Positions 56,777-64,000 of a stretch of DNA of 64,000 nt are shown here, in pieces. A program made the position numbers and the translations under genes. The DNA lies in assembly GCF_020966775.1 (NCBI RefSeq), contig NZ_JAJKFV010000011.1, positions 186,001-250,000 on the forward strand, written 5' to 3'. Every line of letters starts with the position of its first letter. The stretch's first letter is position 1. Origin of the DNA: Rhodopirellula halodulae. GTDB taxonomy: Bacteria > Planctomycetota > Planctomycetia > Pirellulales > Pirellulaceae. Below the pieces are notes generated by a model. It had not been told where the DNA came from, ran no database searches, and saw only the letters and a program-made list of their open reading frames with translations.

Positions 56777-58075
56777 ATGACTTCACGTTCAACTCTCGTT
56801 GCTGACATCTCCACCCGCTGTCACCGTCCGCGTTGCCACCGTTATTGCTTCCACGGTCACTCCTTCCAAAGTCATTGTGGTTGGCCCGCCGCATTGATTG
56901 TGATGCTGCTTGGATTGACCTTCGGACTCCATCACGCAAGTCGCCTTCATGCTGACGATGCCGCACAGGTGAGTGCCCGGACACTTTCCAAAGCCTTTCG
57001 TGATGCGGCTCGCCAAGCCACTCCTTCCGTCGTCACCGTTTCCTCCTACGGCCAAAACGACACGTCCTCGAACAATGCGTCGTCCGATTCGCAAGATGGA
57101 TCAGATGATTTCCAAGAGGACCTTCCGAATGAACAAGTTCAACCGTCGCCACCGAGGGAATTTGAAGATGGCAAGTATGAGCTGACGGGCCTGGGTTCGG
57201 GGGTGATCATCAATCCGTTTCACGACGCGAGCGATGACGATGCATTGGAAAGCTCCAATCAATACTGGGTGATGACAAACAATCACGTGATCAACAATGC
57301 GAAGAAAGTAACCATCCAATTCCCAGACGAAACCGAACTTGTGGCCGAAAAAGTGCATGGCGATCCAGCCAGCGATATCGCGGTGCTTCAGGTGACTTCC
57401 GATGAACCTTTGACCGTCGCCCAATACGGCGATTCAACGACGCTGGACATCGGTGATTGGGTGCTGGCGATCGGCAGCCCTTTTAAACTGGAAGCCACAG
57501 TGAGTGCGGGCATCATCAGCGCGAAAAACCGTATTCTGAAACAGATCCGACGGAGCCGTTTGCTGCAGACCGATGCGGCGATCAATCCAGGCAACTCCGG
57601 CGGCCCTTTGGTCGACCTGGACGGCAACGTGGTCGCGATCAACACCGCCATCGCGACTCGCAACGGAAGTTACCAAGGCATCGGGTTTGCAATTCCAATT
57701 GACCAAGCCAAATGGTTGGCTCGAGAGCTGGCAAAGTATGGCACCGTGCGTCGCTCGACGCTTGGTATCACGACCGCGGAGCTGACCGCCAAAATTGCCA
57801 AGAAAGTTCGCTTGCCCGAAGGGCTTGGCGTGCTGGTCTACGAGATCATTCGCAACAGTGCCGCGGACCGTGCTGGCCTGAAACAACTGGACGTCATCAC
57901 CGAATTCGCGGGCCAGCCGGTTCACAAACCGATTGATCTGCGGGACGCCATTGAGCGTCAACCGGTTGGATCCAAGCAATCATTCAAGATCATTCGCGGT
58001 GGCGAAGAAATGGAACTGGAAGCGACGCTCGCTCCGGTTGACGACCCCACCGCATCCCCCGGCGAAGAAGAATAG
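56777..58075 (+). CDS. HtrA/DegP-type serine protease with one PDZ domain
   Basis: The protein has 432 aa from ATG 56777; an upstream GTG/ATG frame adds 16 residues. A membrane anchor or signal (ALIVMLLGLTFGLHHASRLHA, about 45-65) precedes an acidic Ser/Asp-rich linker. The trypsin-like triad is His170 (TNNHVI), Asp200 (DPASDIAVL) and Ser274 (NPGNSGGPL). One PDZ domain follows (GLGVLVYEIIRNSAADRAGL). The usual second PDZ of DegP is absent, so the layout is closer to DegS or HtrA of Gram-positives. Its place is outside the cytoplasmic membrane, for degrading or sensing misfolded proteins. Confidence 0.94.
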   Translation: MTSRSTLVADISTRCHRPRCHRYCFHGHSFQSHCGWPAALIVMLLGLTFGLHHASRLHADDAAQVSARTLSKAFRDAARQATPSVVTVSSYGQNDTSSNNASSDSQDGSDDFQEDLPNEQVQPSPPREFEDGKYELTGLGSGVIINPFHDASDDDALESSNQYWVMTNNHVINNAKKVTIQFPDETELVAEKVHGDPASDIAVLQVTSDEPLTVAQYGDSTTLDIGDWVLAIGSPFKLEATVSAGIISAKNRILKQIRRSRLLQTDAAINPGNSGGPLVDLDGNVVAINTAIATRNGSYQGIGFAIPIDQAKWLARELAKYGTVRRSTLGITTAELTAKIAKKVRLPEGLGVLVYEIIRNSAADRAGLKQLDVITEFAGQPVHKPIDLRDAIERQPVGSKQSFKIIRGGEEMELEATLAPVDDPTASPGEEE

Positions 58076-58124
58076 TCGCCGGGCGTCGATTCACGTCACC
58101 GGTCCAAGCAAGCCACGACGCCGG

Positions 58125-58631
58125 TCACTCGGCGGCGGCTCGTTTGGGCAACACCCAATCGGGACGAGCGAAGTGACACGTGTACCCGTCGGGATATCGC
58201 TCCAAGTAATCCTGATGCTCGGGCTCGGCTTCCCAAAAGTCACTCACCGGTTCGACCTCGGTGACCACTTTCCCGGGCCATAACCCCGACACATTCACAT
58301 CGGCGATCGTATCCAGAGCCGTTTGCTTTTGCGTCTCATCGACATAGTAGATCGCTGAGCGATAGGACGGGCCTCGGTCGTTGCCCTGACGGTTGGGCGT
58401 TGTCGGGTCGTGGATTTGAAAGAAGAACTCCAGCAACCGCCGATAGCTGATTTGCTCGGGATCGAAAAAGATCTCGATCCCTTCGGCATGGTTGCCGTGG
58501 TTGCGGTACGTGGCATTGGGGACTTCGCCACCGGTGTAACCCACGCGGGTTTTCTCGATGCCGGGGAGCTTGCGAATCAAGTCCTGCATTCCCCAAAAAC
58601 ATCCCCCCGCCAATACAGCTCGTTCGCTCAT
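58125..58631 (-). CDS. msrA: Peptide methionine-S-sulfoxide reductase
   Basis: The protein has 168 aa from ATG 58631. The active site is [10 protein letters not shown] with the nucleophilic Cys; [30 protein letters not shown] is the second family motif. The C-terminus lacks the resolving-Cys cluster of E. coli MsrA. A Cys in [11 protein letters not shown] could act as resolving residue. It repairs oxidised methionine in the cytoplasm. It is convergent with the HtrA gene, and lies downstream of mnmE beyond a 166-base region with two palindromic repeats. Confidence 0.95.
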   Translation of the reverse strand: MSERAVLAGGCFWGMQDLIRKLPGIEKTRVGYTGGEVPNATYRNHGNHAEGIEIFFDPEQISYRRLLEFFFQIHDPTTPNRQGNDRGPSYRSAIYYVDETQKQTALDTIADVNVSGLWPGKVVTEVEPVSDFWEAEPEHQDYLERYPDGYTCHFARPDWVLPKRAAAE

Positions 58632-58705
58632 TTTTCCGTTCCAAAGTCAAAAGAAATTTGTCGCACAACAGGCGGTCGCACCATGACGCAGGCCGCAGGA
58701 GACGA

Positions 58706-58762
58706 GTGCGTCCGGTGGAACCGGACCTACGGTTGCGGTGCGTCCGGTGGAACCGGACCTAC
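58706..58762. repeat. Two tandem copies of a palindromic intergenic repeat
   Basis: The 25-base unit GTGCGTCCGGTGGAACCGGACCTAC (first 20 bases: GTGCGTCCGGTGGAACCGGA) occurs at 58706-58730 and 58738-58762, identical both times, 32 bases apart. Each has a hairpin GTCCGGT-GGA-ACCGGAC (58710-58726 and 58742-58758). They lie between mnmE and msrA, both on the minus strand, and have no T-tract. They look like a REP-type element that could affect mRNA ends or be copied around the genome. Confidence 0.85.
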
Positions 58763-58797
58763 TGGGACGCATCCCATCATAGGCACCCGACCAGCCG

Positions 58798-60192
58798 TCA
58801 CTTCCCGATACAGAACCGGCCAAACACTCGATCCAAAATGTCATCGGTATAAACCTGCCCGGTGACCTCACCGATCGCCTCCACGGCCAATCGCATTTCC
58901 GCCGCGACCAATTCGTGACCAGCCGATTGCTCCGTCCACACAATCGCCTGCTGCAAATGCTGCGTGGCGGATGCGAGCGACTCTCGGCAGCGTGCCGCGG
59001 TACCGATGACGTTCCCCGTCTCGCCAGCGTCTCGCGTTTCGGCAAAGGAATGTAACCGATCAAGCAACATGTCCAAACCGAATCCAGATTCGCTGCTGAC
59101 CGCCAAGTCGGCTTGGATCGCTTCCGCCTTCCAATCGCTCGGCAACAAATCTCGTTTCGTGGCCACACAAATCAGCTCGGCTGACTGTTTTGCAGTTTCG
59201 ATCGACAAGCCCGATTGCTTCAACTCGGCAAAGCTCGGATCGCCTGACGCGTCAATGCACCATAAATGCACGTCAGCGTTTTGTGCCGCTTCGGTCGCTT
59301 GTTGCTGTGCCTCGGCCGAGATCGTCGCTTCCGGGTCAGTGTCCTCACGCGTCTCGATTCCGGCGGTGTCAATCAGCAAAAACCGTTGACCGCGAACGAC
59401 CAATTCAACGGTCACCAAGTCTCGCGTCGTCCCGGCTTGATTTGTCACAATCGCGGATTCGGATCGCGTCAACGCGTTCAACAAACGGCTCTTACCCGCG
59501 TTGGGCAAGCCTCGCAGGATCACGCGAATGGCTTCGGATCCGCCGCCTCGTTCATTCATTTGATCCCGAGTCGTGTTGAGCTGATCACAAAGCTGTGCCA
59601 GACGCTGCACCAGTGCCTCGTCCGAGATGAACTCAATGTCTTCATCGACGAAGTCCAACCCAGCTTCCACGTCAGCGATCAAATCCAACAACGTCGACCG
59701 GGCTTCTTGCAACGGACGCGAAAGATTGCCTGCCAACTGCGAGAGCGCCTGATCCAACGTCCCGCGATCTTCCGCTTCGATCACTCCCAAGACCGCTTCC
59801 GCTTGGGTCAGATCCAAACGTCCTGCCAAGAAAGAACGCATGGTGAATTCGCCCGGTTGTGCCGGACGGGCTCCCGCTTCAATCGCTCGGTCCAAGCTCG
59901 ATTGCAGCAGCGGCAGGGAACCAATCAAATGCAACTCGGCGGACGGTTGCCCCGTGTAGCTGCAGCCTGTTGGCCACACCAACAGATCCACCTCGATTTC
60001 GCCGAGCGGTTGGCCGAGATCCAACGAGCGCGACGTCCGAAAAGATCGCGATGGCAACGGGTCGTCATTCAACAACCCCATTCGCCGCAGCACGTCCATG
60101 CAATCAAACCCAGACAGTCGCACGATGCCGCGAATCGCCGGGGTCACCGGCGAAGCAATGGCTGCGATCGTGTCATCCGCCTGCGAGATCAC
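58798..60192 (-). CDS. mnmE: tRNA modification GTPase MnmE
   Basis: The protein has 464 aa from GTG 60192, overlapping the upstream DsbD-type stop by four bases. The N-terminal tetrahydrofolate domain has GEFTMRSFLAGRLDLTQAEAV. The G domain shows GLPNAGKS (G1), NQAGTTRD (G2) and DTAG (G3). The G4 element is ATKRD instead of the usual NK-x-D. The C-terminal FGRFCIGK carries the conserved Cys. With MnmG it adds the carboxymethylaminomethyl group to wobble uridine of several tRNAs. The G4 change deserves attention but TKxD is known in other GTPases. Confidence 0.95.
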   Translation of the reverse strand: MISQADDTIAAIASPVTPAIRGIVRLSGFDCMDVLRRMGLLNDDPLPSRSFRTSRSLDLGQPLGEIEVDLLVWPTGCSYTGQPSAELHLIGSLPLLQSSLDRAIEAGARPAQPGEFTMRSFLAGRLDLTQAEAVLGVIEAEDRGTLDQALSQLAGNLSRPLQEARSTLLDLIADVEAGLDFVDEDIEFISDEALVQRLAQLCDQLNTTRDQMNERGGGSEAIRVILRGLPNAGKSRLLNALTRSESAIVTNQAGTTRDLVTVELVVRGQRFLLIDTAGIETREDTDPEATISAEAQQQATEAAQNADVHLWCIDASGDPSFAELKQSGLSIETAKQSAELICVATKRDLLPSDWKAEAIQADLAVSSESGFGLDMLLDRLHSFAETRDAGETGNVIGTAARCRESLASATQHLQQAIVWTEQSAGHELVAAEMRLAVEAIGEVTGQVYTDDILDRVFGRFCIGK

Positions 60193-62894
60193 CGAGACGC
60201 CATGCCCACACTGGCCATGGCCGCTTCCGCGCCGGATGGCGATGATTGCTTCGCGGGCTGACGTGCAAGCTTGGACGCACCCGTCGTTTGACTCGGGCCG
60301 GCTTCCTTCAATGCATCCAACACCATTTGTTGCGACACCAAGTCTCGCAGCACGATCGGCTCTTCGGGCGACTTGCCGGGATAGATCGCAAGGATAGGAA
60401 TCGAACGGCTTTGAAGCTCTTTCAGCTTGGCTTCAATCTCTTCGTCTTGATCGGTCCAGTCGGCCAGCATTGGCACCGCATCCAACTCTTCGATCAACTG
60501 ACGAGTCGGCTCGGTGTTGAGCGCGACGTTGTAGTTCACGATGCAGTTCACGCACCATTTGGCAGTGAAGTCAATCATGACCGTGCGTCCTTCGGCTTGC
60601 AGTTGCTGCAACTTGGCCTCGTCGTAAGGCTGCCAAGCAATCGTCTTCACGCCCTCGGCAGGTTCCGGCGCGGGGCCTAACCAACTGAACGCGGCGACAC
60701 CAATGACAACCGCCGAAACCACGCCACCAGCCCAAGCGTACAAACGCGAGGTCAAACTTCCCCAGTTGGGAACTTTGCCAATCATCCAACAACCGAACCA
60801 AACACCGATCAACGCTACGAACACTGGCAGCTTGTGATCATCACTGAACTGATTGAAGAAGAACGCCACCGTTCCAAGGAACAGGAACGCCAAGAACTCC
60901 TTCAACGTTTCCATCCACGTTCCCGGTTTGGGCAACCAAGCCACCAAAGCAGGCCAAATTCCAATCAGCAGATAGGGCAATGCCATGCCGATGCCGACCG
61001 TCATGATCACCGCCGTGGTTTGCAGACTGGTCAAAGCAAACGTCAAACCCAAGATGCCGCCCAACAGCGGTCCGCTGCATGGCGTCGCCAAGACGGTCGC
61101 GAAAACACCTTTGAAGTAGGCTCCCGTGTAGCCTTCCCGTTGCTGCAAAGATTGCGACGTCTTGCCCGCGGCCATCCCGGGCACGGGAATCTCCCACACG
61201 CCCAAGTAGCTCAGCGCCATCGCGAACATCAACAACGTCAGTCCCAAACGCACGGGGAAGTAAGTGAATTGCTGCCCCCAGTTGAACGACAACGCCACCG
61301 CCAGTGCCGTCAACACGGCAAAGACAGACAAGATGCCGACCGCGTAGACCAAGTTCAGCAAGAAGATTCGCTTGCGATCTTCGCCTGCCTGCTGGACAAA
61401 GCTCATCACCTTCAAGCCCACAACGGGCAACACGCACGGCATGAAGTTCAAGATCACACCGCCGATAAAAGCGAATAACAACGTGGCTCCAAAGCCGTTG
61501 CTTTTCTGCATCTCTTCGGCGTCTGGTCCGACCGACGCATCCGCAACTTCAGCCGCAGCTTTTGTCGTCGCCGCAGCGATCGCTTCTTCCGATTGAGATG
61601 CATCACCAGCATCCGCGATGGCCTGTGCCGGTTCGGTCGCCGATGGTAGAGCATCGGTTTTTGGTTGGGATTGGGCGTTCAACGCAGCATTCGCCTGCGG
61701 ATCAACCCACTGAATCGTGGCCGCGTCATCCAGCACCAGCACGCGTTTTTTCGCGGCGACTTGCATCACAACGGGCGAGTCCGATGCGGTCGCCTCTTCG
61801 ACCACATTCACGACCGTTTGAAATTCAAACGCTTTGGGTTGCTGGCAACTGTCATCCGTGCAGGCTTGATAAGCGATTCCGCCGACCAACTTGTGCTCAC
61901 CGGCCTCAGCATCGCTTGGGATGGCAACGGGCAACGTCCAAGTCACGTTGCCTTTGTGATAAGTCACACCGGGCAACAGGTCATAGTCGATCGGCGCGGA
62001 CTTCGTTTGTGGAGCACCGACCATCAATCCTGACTTCTCGCTGACAACGAAATTTGTCTTGGATTGCTCGTCGTCCACGGCGGAGGTGTAAACGTGATAG
62101 CCAGCATCCGGAATCGCGGTGAAGCGAAGCAACCCAGTTTGTCCCGGTTGCAAATTGGGCGTCAGGTTGATGGCTTCCCATCGCACCACGTAGTCTTCGT
62201 CGCGAAAGGTTTTCTTCAGGTTGACCGGATGTGCTTTCAAACTAGCCGGATCTTTGGCGTTCGCGGAAACCATGACCGGCGAATTTCCAGCCTTCGTTTC
62301 ACCAACGAACTTTGCCGTGAGTGTTTCTTTAACGGGCATACACGCACCGCCCGTCATGCAGGCGAGCGCATCGACGCGAATTTCTAGATCGCCTAGTTCG
62401 CTGATTGAGGTGGTTTGATCGGTCAGCTTCGCGGTGGCGGTGAAGGTGACTTTGTCTTCGAACTCTTCCACGGTGATCCCGCCGAAGTCTTGCGAGACGC
62501 TTCGCAGGGGTTCACGGTCGCTCTTCCATTCGCCGGCGATGGAGACCGATTGCGAATCAGCCAAACTCAACTTCGTTGGTTTCGGACCGCCTTTGGGCTG
62601 AGTGGTGGAATAGAGATGCCACTTGGGTTGCAACGTGACGTCGACGCGAATTTCGATTTCACCTTCGTTCGCGCCGGGTCGATAGCTCGCAGTCAGATCC
62701 GCCGGATCGTCGGTCTGCAATGCATTGGTGGCGGAGTCGAAATCGTCGAGCGAAAAGTCCGAGAACAACCCCGTCACATCCGGCTTGTCCGCACGCGCAG
62801 GCACCACAACCAAGGCGACCAGCAGCGTCGTCAGGAACGCGGGGAAGAACAGCCCTAGGCTGCGAATAACTCGAGGTTCCGAATAGCGATCCAT
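60189..62894 (-). CDS. DsbD-type thiol:disulfide interchange protein
   Basis: The protein has 901 aa from ATG 62894, chosen for a clear GGAGG nine bases upstream; ATG 62939 also exists. A signal sequence (LGLFFPAFLTTLLVALVVVPARA) leads to two N-terminal DsbD-alpha-like domains. The first has the Cys pair in ACMTGGACMPVK and the second CTDDSCQQ. The membrane domain of about eight helices has the two redox cysteines in NFMPCVLPVVGLK and ATPCSGPLLGG. The C-terminal thioredoxin domain has KWCVNC. It moves electrons from cytoplasmic thioredoxin to the outside, for cytochrome c maturation and disulfide repair. The tandem N-terminal domain makes it longer than E. coli DsbD (about 565). Confidence 0.93.
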   Translation of the reverse strand: MDRYSEPRVIRSLGLFFPAFLTTLLVALVVVPARADKPDVTGLFSDFSLDDFDSATNALQTDDPADLTASYRPGANEGEIEIRVDVTLQPKWHLYSTTQPKGGPKPTKLSLADSQSVSIAGEWKSDREPLRSVSQDFGGITVEEFEDKVTFTATAKLTDQTTSISELGDLEIRVDALACMTGGACMPVKETLTAKFVGETKAGNSPVMVSANAKDPASLKAHPVNLKKTFRDEDYVVRWEAINLTPNLQPGQTGLLRFTAIPDAGYHVYTSAVDDEQSKTNFVVSEKSGLMVGAPQTKSAPIDYDLLPGVTYHKGNVTWTLPVAIPSDAEAGEHKLVGGIAYQACTDDSCQQPKAFEFQTVVNVVEEATASDSPVVMQVAAKKRVLVLDDAATIQWVDPQANAALNAQSQPKTDALPSATEPAQAIADAGDASQSEEAIAAATTKAAAEVADASVGPDAEEMQKSNGFGATLLFAFIGGVILNFMPCVLPVVGLKVMSFVQQAGEDRKRIFLLNLVYAVGILSVFAVLTALAVALSFNWGQQFTYFPVRLGLTLLMFAMALSYLGVWEIPVPGMAAGKTSQSLQQREGYTGAYFKGVFATVLATPCSGPLLGGILGLTFALTSLQTTAVIMTVGIGMALPYLLIGIWPALVAWLPKPGTWMETLKEFLAFLFLGTVAFFFNQFSDDHKLPVFVALIGVWFGCWMIGKVPNWGSLTSRLYAWAGGVVSAVVIGVAAFSWLGPAPEPAEGVKTIAWQPYDEAKLQQLQAEGRTVMIDFTAKWCVNCIVNYNVALNTEPTRQLIEELDAVPMLADWTDQDEEIEAKLKELQSRSIPILAIYPGKSPEEPIVLRDLVSQQMVLDALKEAGPSQTTGASKLARQPAKQSSPSGAEAAMASVGMASR

Positions 62895-62975
62895 CGAAAT
62901 CAACCTCCGACGAGACAATGCAATGAGATGAAGAGGCATCGAACCCCATCGTTCGACCGAAATGAGTCCCGTAGC

Positions 62976-64000
62976 TTAGCAAAAGTGGCAAACTGAATCG
63001 ATCAAGCCGGAAATTCGTGCTCCCAGCCGTTTGGGCGAGGCGTGAAACACTCGCCGACGCAGCCCGATCCACTCCACCCAGTTCGCCAAGCTCACCCAAG
63101 CGTTGATACGCATCAAACTGTCGCCCAGTGCGACTTCCTCGGGTGAAGGGCTCTGCAATCGAAATGGGCCCTGTTGCGTGTGATCCGCCATTTTCGTTGA
63201 GCTGAATGGCATCAAATCATGTTCCGTCCGCTTTTGCTCCCACCGTGCCTCGCACTGATGAGCGTAGGCCCGCACGGCCCAGGCCAGGCGAACGCTGTGG
63301 ACGGCACCATCGGCCGCCGTTTCCAATTGCACCGTTTCCAATTGCGCCGGAAAGCTGCCTGCCCAACGAGCCAAGTCCATGATCGGTAGATCCCAGTCCA
63401 TCGAATCATGGTCGATGATGCCGGTGACTCGAGTCCGGCCCTCGTCGAAAAACACATGTTCGCGATGCACATCTCTTAGCACCCAACTCGATCGCCACGG
63501 CGACGGTTCATCATTCGAAGAATGAACGGAGTGCATCTCGCAATACGTGCTGAGCTCCGATTCCAATCGCGGGTGAACGGTGGCGGCATGTCGCCGCAAC
63601 ACTTCGGTTGCGCGTGACATCTGGTTTGCCAACTCTTCCATCCGATCAGGCGTGCGGCCGAACGTTGCCGCAGACACTTCTTCTTGGATCGCCCTGGCCA
63701 ACAAAGCTGACCACTCCGCCGTCGTGCCGGGCAACTTCGAAACCATCGGCGACATCAACCACGAACGGATCGAACGCAAGCGTTCAGCACGATCTCGCAA
63801 ACAACGCGGCAGCATGGCCGCCGTTGTCGGGAACGTCGATTCCGCTGCATCGTGACCCGCAGGTGATGGCAGATCCAGCAAGCATGCATGGGCCGCCGCG
63901 ATGGCTTCGGCCCCAAGACGAATCAGCGTTTCGCTGTTTGGCGACGGATCAGCGGGAAACGCAGCCGCCTCCTCGTCATCACACGGTCGCCCGGCGACCC
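62976..64000 (-). CDS. APH-like phosphotransferase family protein, N-terminus beyond window
   Basis: The frame is open from the stop at 62976 to the right edge, at least 341 codons; the start lies outside. ILRDVHREHVFFDEG-type motif (VLRDVHREHVFF) matches the catalytic loop (H-x-D-x-x-x-x-N-x-x-F) of aminoglycoside/choline kinases in a changed form, and VTGIIDHDSMDWDLPIMDLARW gives the metal-binding Asp and following Asp-Leu-Ala. Usual loop HGDLHPGN is RDVHREHV here, so the catalytic Asp and Asn are shifted or altered. The real substrate is unknown, and antibiotic resistance should not be assumed. It reads as a diverged small-molecule kinase family member, possibly inactive. The next gene on the same strand is the DsbD-type protein. 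Confidence 0.75.
   Translation of the reverse strand, partial: VAGRPCDDEEAAAFPADPSPNSETLIRLGAEAIAAAHACLLDLPSPAGHDAAESTFPTTAAMLPRCLRDRAERLRSIRSWLMSPMVSKLPGTTAEWSALLARAIQEEVSAATFGRTPDRMEELANQMSRATEVLRRHAATVHPRLESELSTYCEMHSVHSSNDEPSPWRSSWVLRDVHREHVFFDEGRTRVTGIIDHDSMDWDLPIMDLARWAGSFPAQLETVQLETAADGAVHSVRLAWAVRAYAHQCEARWEQKRTEHDLMPFSSTKMADHTQQGPFRLQSPSPEEVALGDSLMRINAWVSLANWVEWIGLRRRVFHASPKRLGARISGLIDSVCHFC

Noticed and set aside
58082-58122. Inverted repeat GGCGTCG/CGACGCC between htrA-like gene and msrA as bidirectional terminator
   Set aside because: The loop is 27 bases and no T-tract is seen.
1-64000. CRISPR arrays, insertion sequences, integrases, rRNA or tRNA genes
   Set aside because: None found on reading both strands; repeats present are short tandem or palindromic units only.

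Overview
The window looks like chromosomal DNA of a marine planctomycete close to Rhodopirellula (Pirellulales). The grounds are its moderate GC content and sparse Shine-Dalgarno sites. It also carries typical planctomycete families: a DUF1592/DUF1587 cytochrome protein paired with a DUF1552 Tat protein, a large Ser/Thr kinase with one membrane anchor, futalosine-pathway menaquinone synthesis, and a C30-carotenoid style cluster. No rRNA, tRNA, CRISPR array, insertion sequence or prophage was seen.

Layout. Bases 1-7171 (minus) hold most of one giant type I polyketide synthase, KS-AT-DH-(structural)-ER-KR-ACP-TE, running off the left edge. Bases 7380-13150 hold a zinc-ribbon membrane protein, a minus-strand trio (SufT-like DUF59, YbgC-like thioesterase, ATP-grasp ligase), a ComEA-like protein, dapB and mqnD. 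Bases 13238-19634 hold a 1197-aa receptor-type kinase, a small c-type cytochrome ending in a strong terminator, and a secreted FAD oxidoreductase. Bases 19642-26787 hold a sigma-54 activator with a nitroreductase, divergent from aldehyde dehydrogenase, CrtN/CrtP-like desaturase, acyltransferase and glycosyltransferase genes, which together resemble a staphyloxanthin-type carotenoid finishing pathway. Bases 26921-36294 hold a cytochrome-oxidase assembly region: dihaem cytochrome, a 58-aa coupled membrane peptide, ctaA, ctaB, an ABC exporter, SCO1 and a DUF420/CtaM-like protein. A DUF2786 protein and an esterase interrupt it. Bases 36503-39580 hold a YugP-type peptidase, a YjhG/YagF-type sugar-acid dehydratase and a DUF971 protein. 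Bases 39546-46945 (minus) hold the MoxR-DUF58-transglutaminase operon, then a hypothetical gene, a HugZ-like gene, a GNAT gene and a membrane protein.

Bases 46946-51379 are the most interesting part. They hold a small protein with an N-terminal beta-clamp binding motif (QLSLF), a convergent LapA-like gene, and an imuA'-imuB mutagenesis pair that overlap by 134 bases. A perfect 18-base palindrome lies in the imuA' promoter region, and a related site lies in the 505-base gap near the clamp-motif gene. This may be a damage-inducible mutagenesis locus with an extra clamp-binding partner. No dnaE2 is adjacent.

Bases 51640-64000 hold the DUF1592/DUF1552 pair, cytidine deaminase, an HtrA protease, msrA, two tandem palindromic repeats, mnmE coupled to a DsbD-type thiol reductase, and an APH-like phosphotransferase cut by the right edge. 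Domain and family calls come from reading motifs only; no database search was possible. Start codons are best guesses where ATG, GTG and TTG compete.
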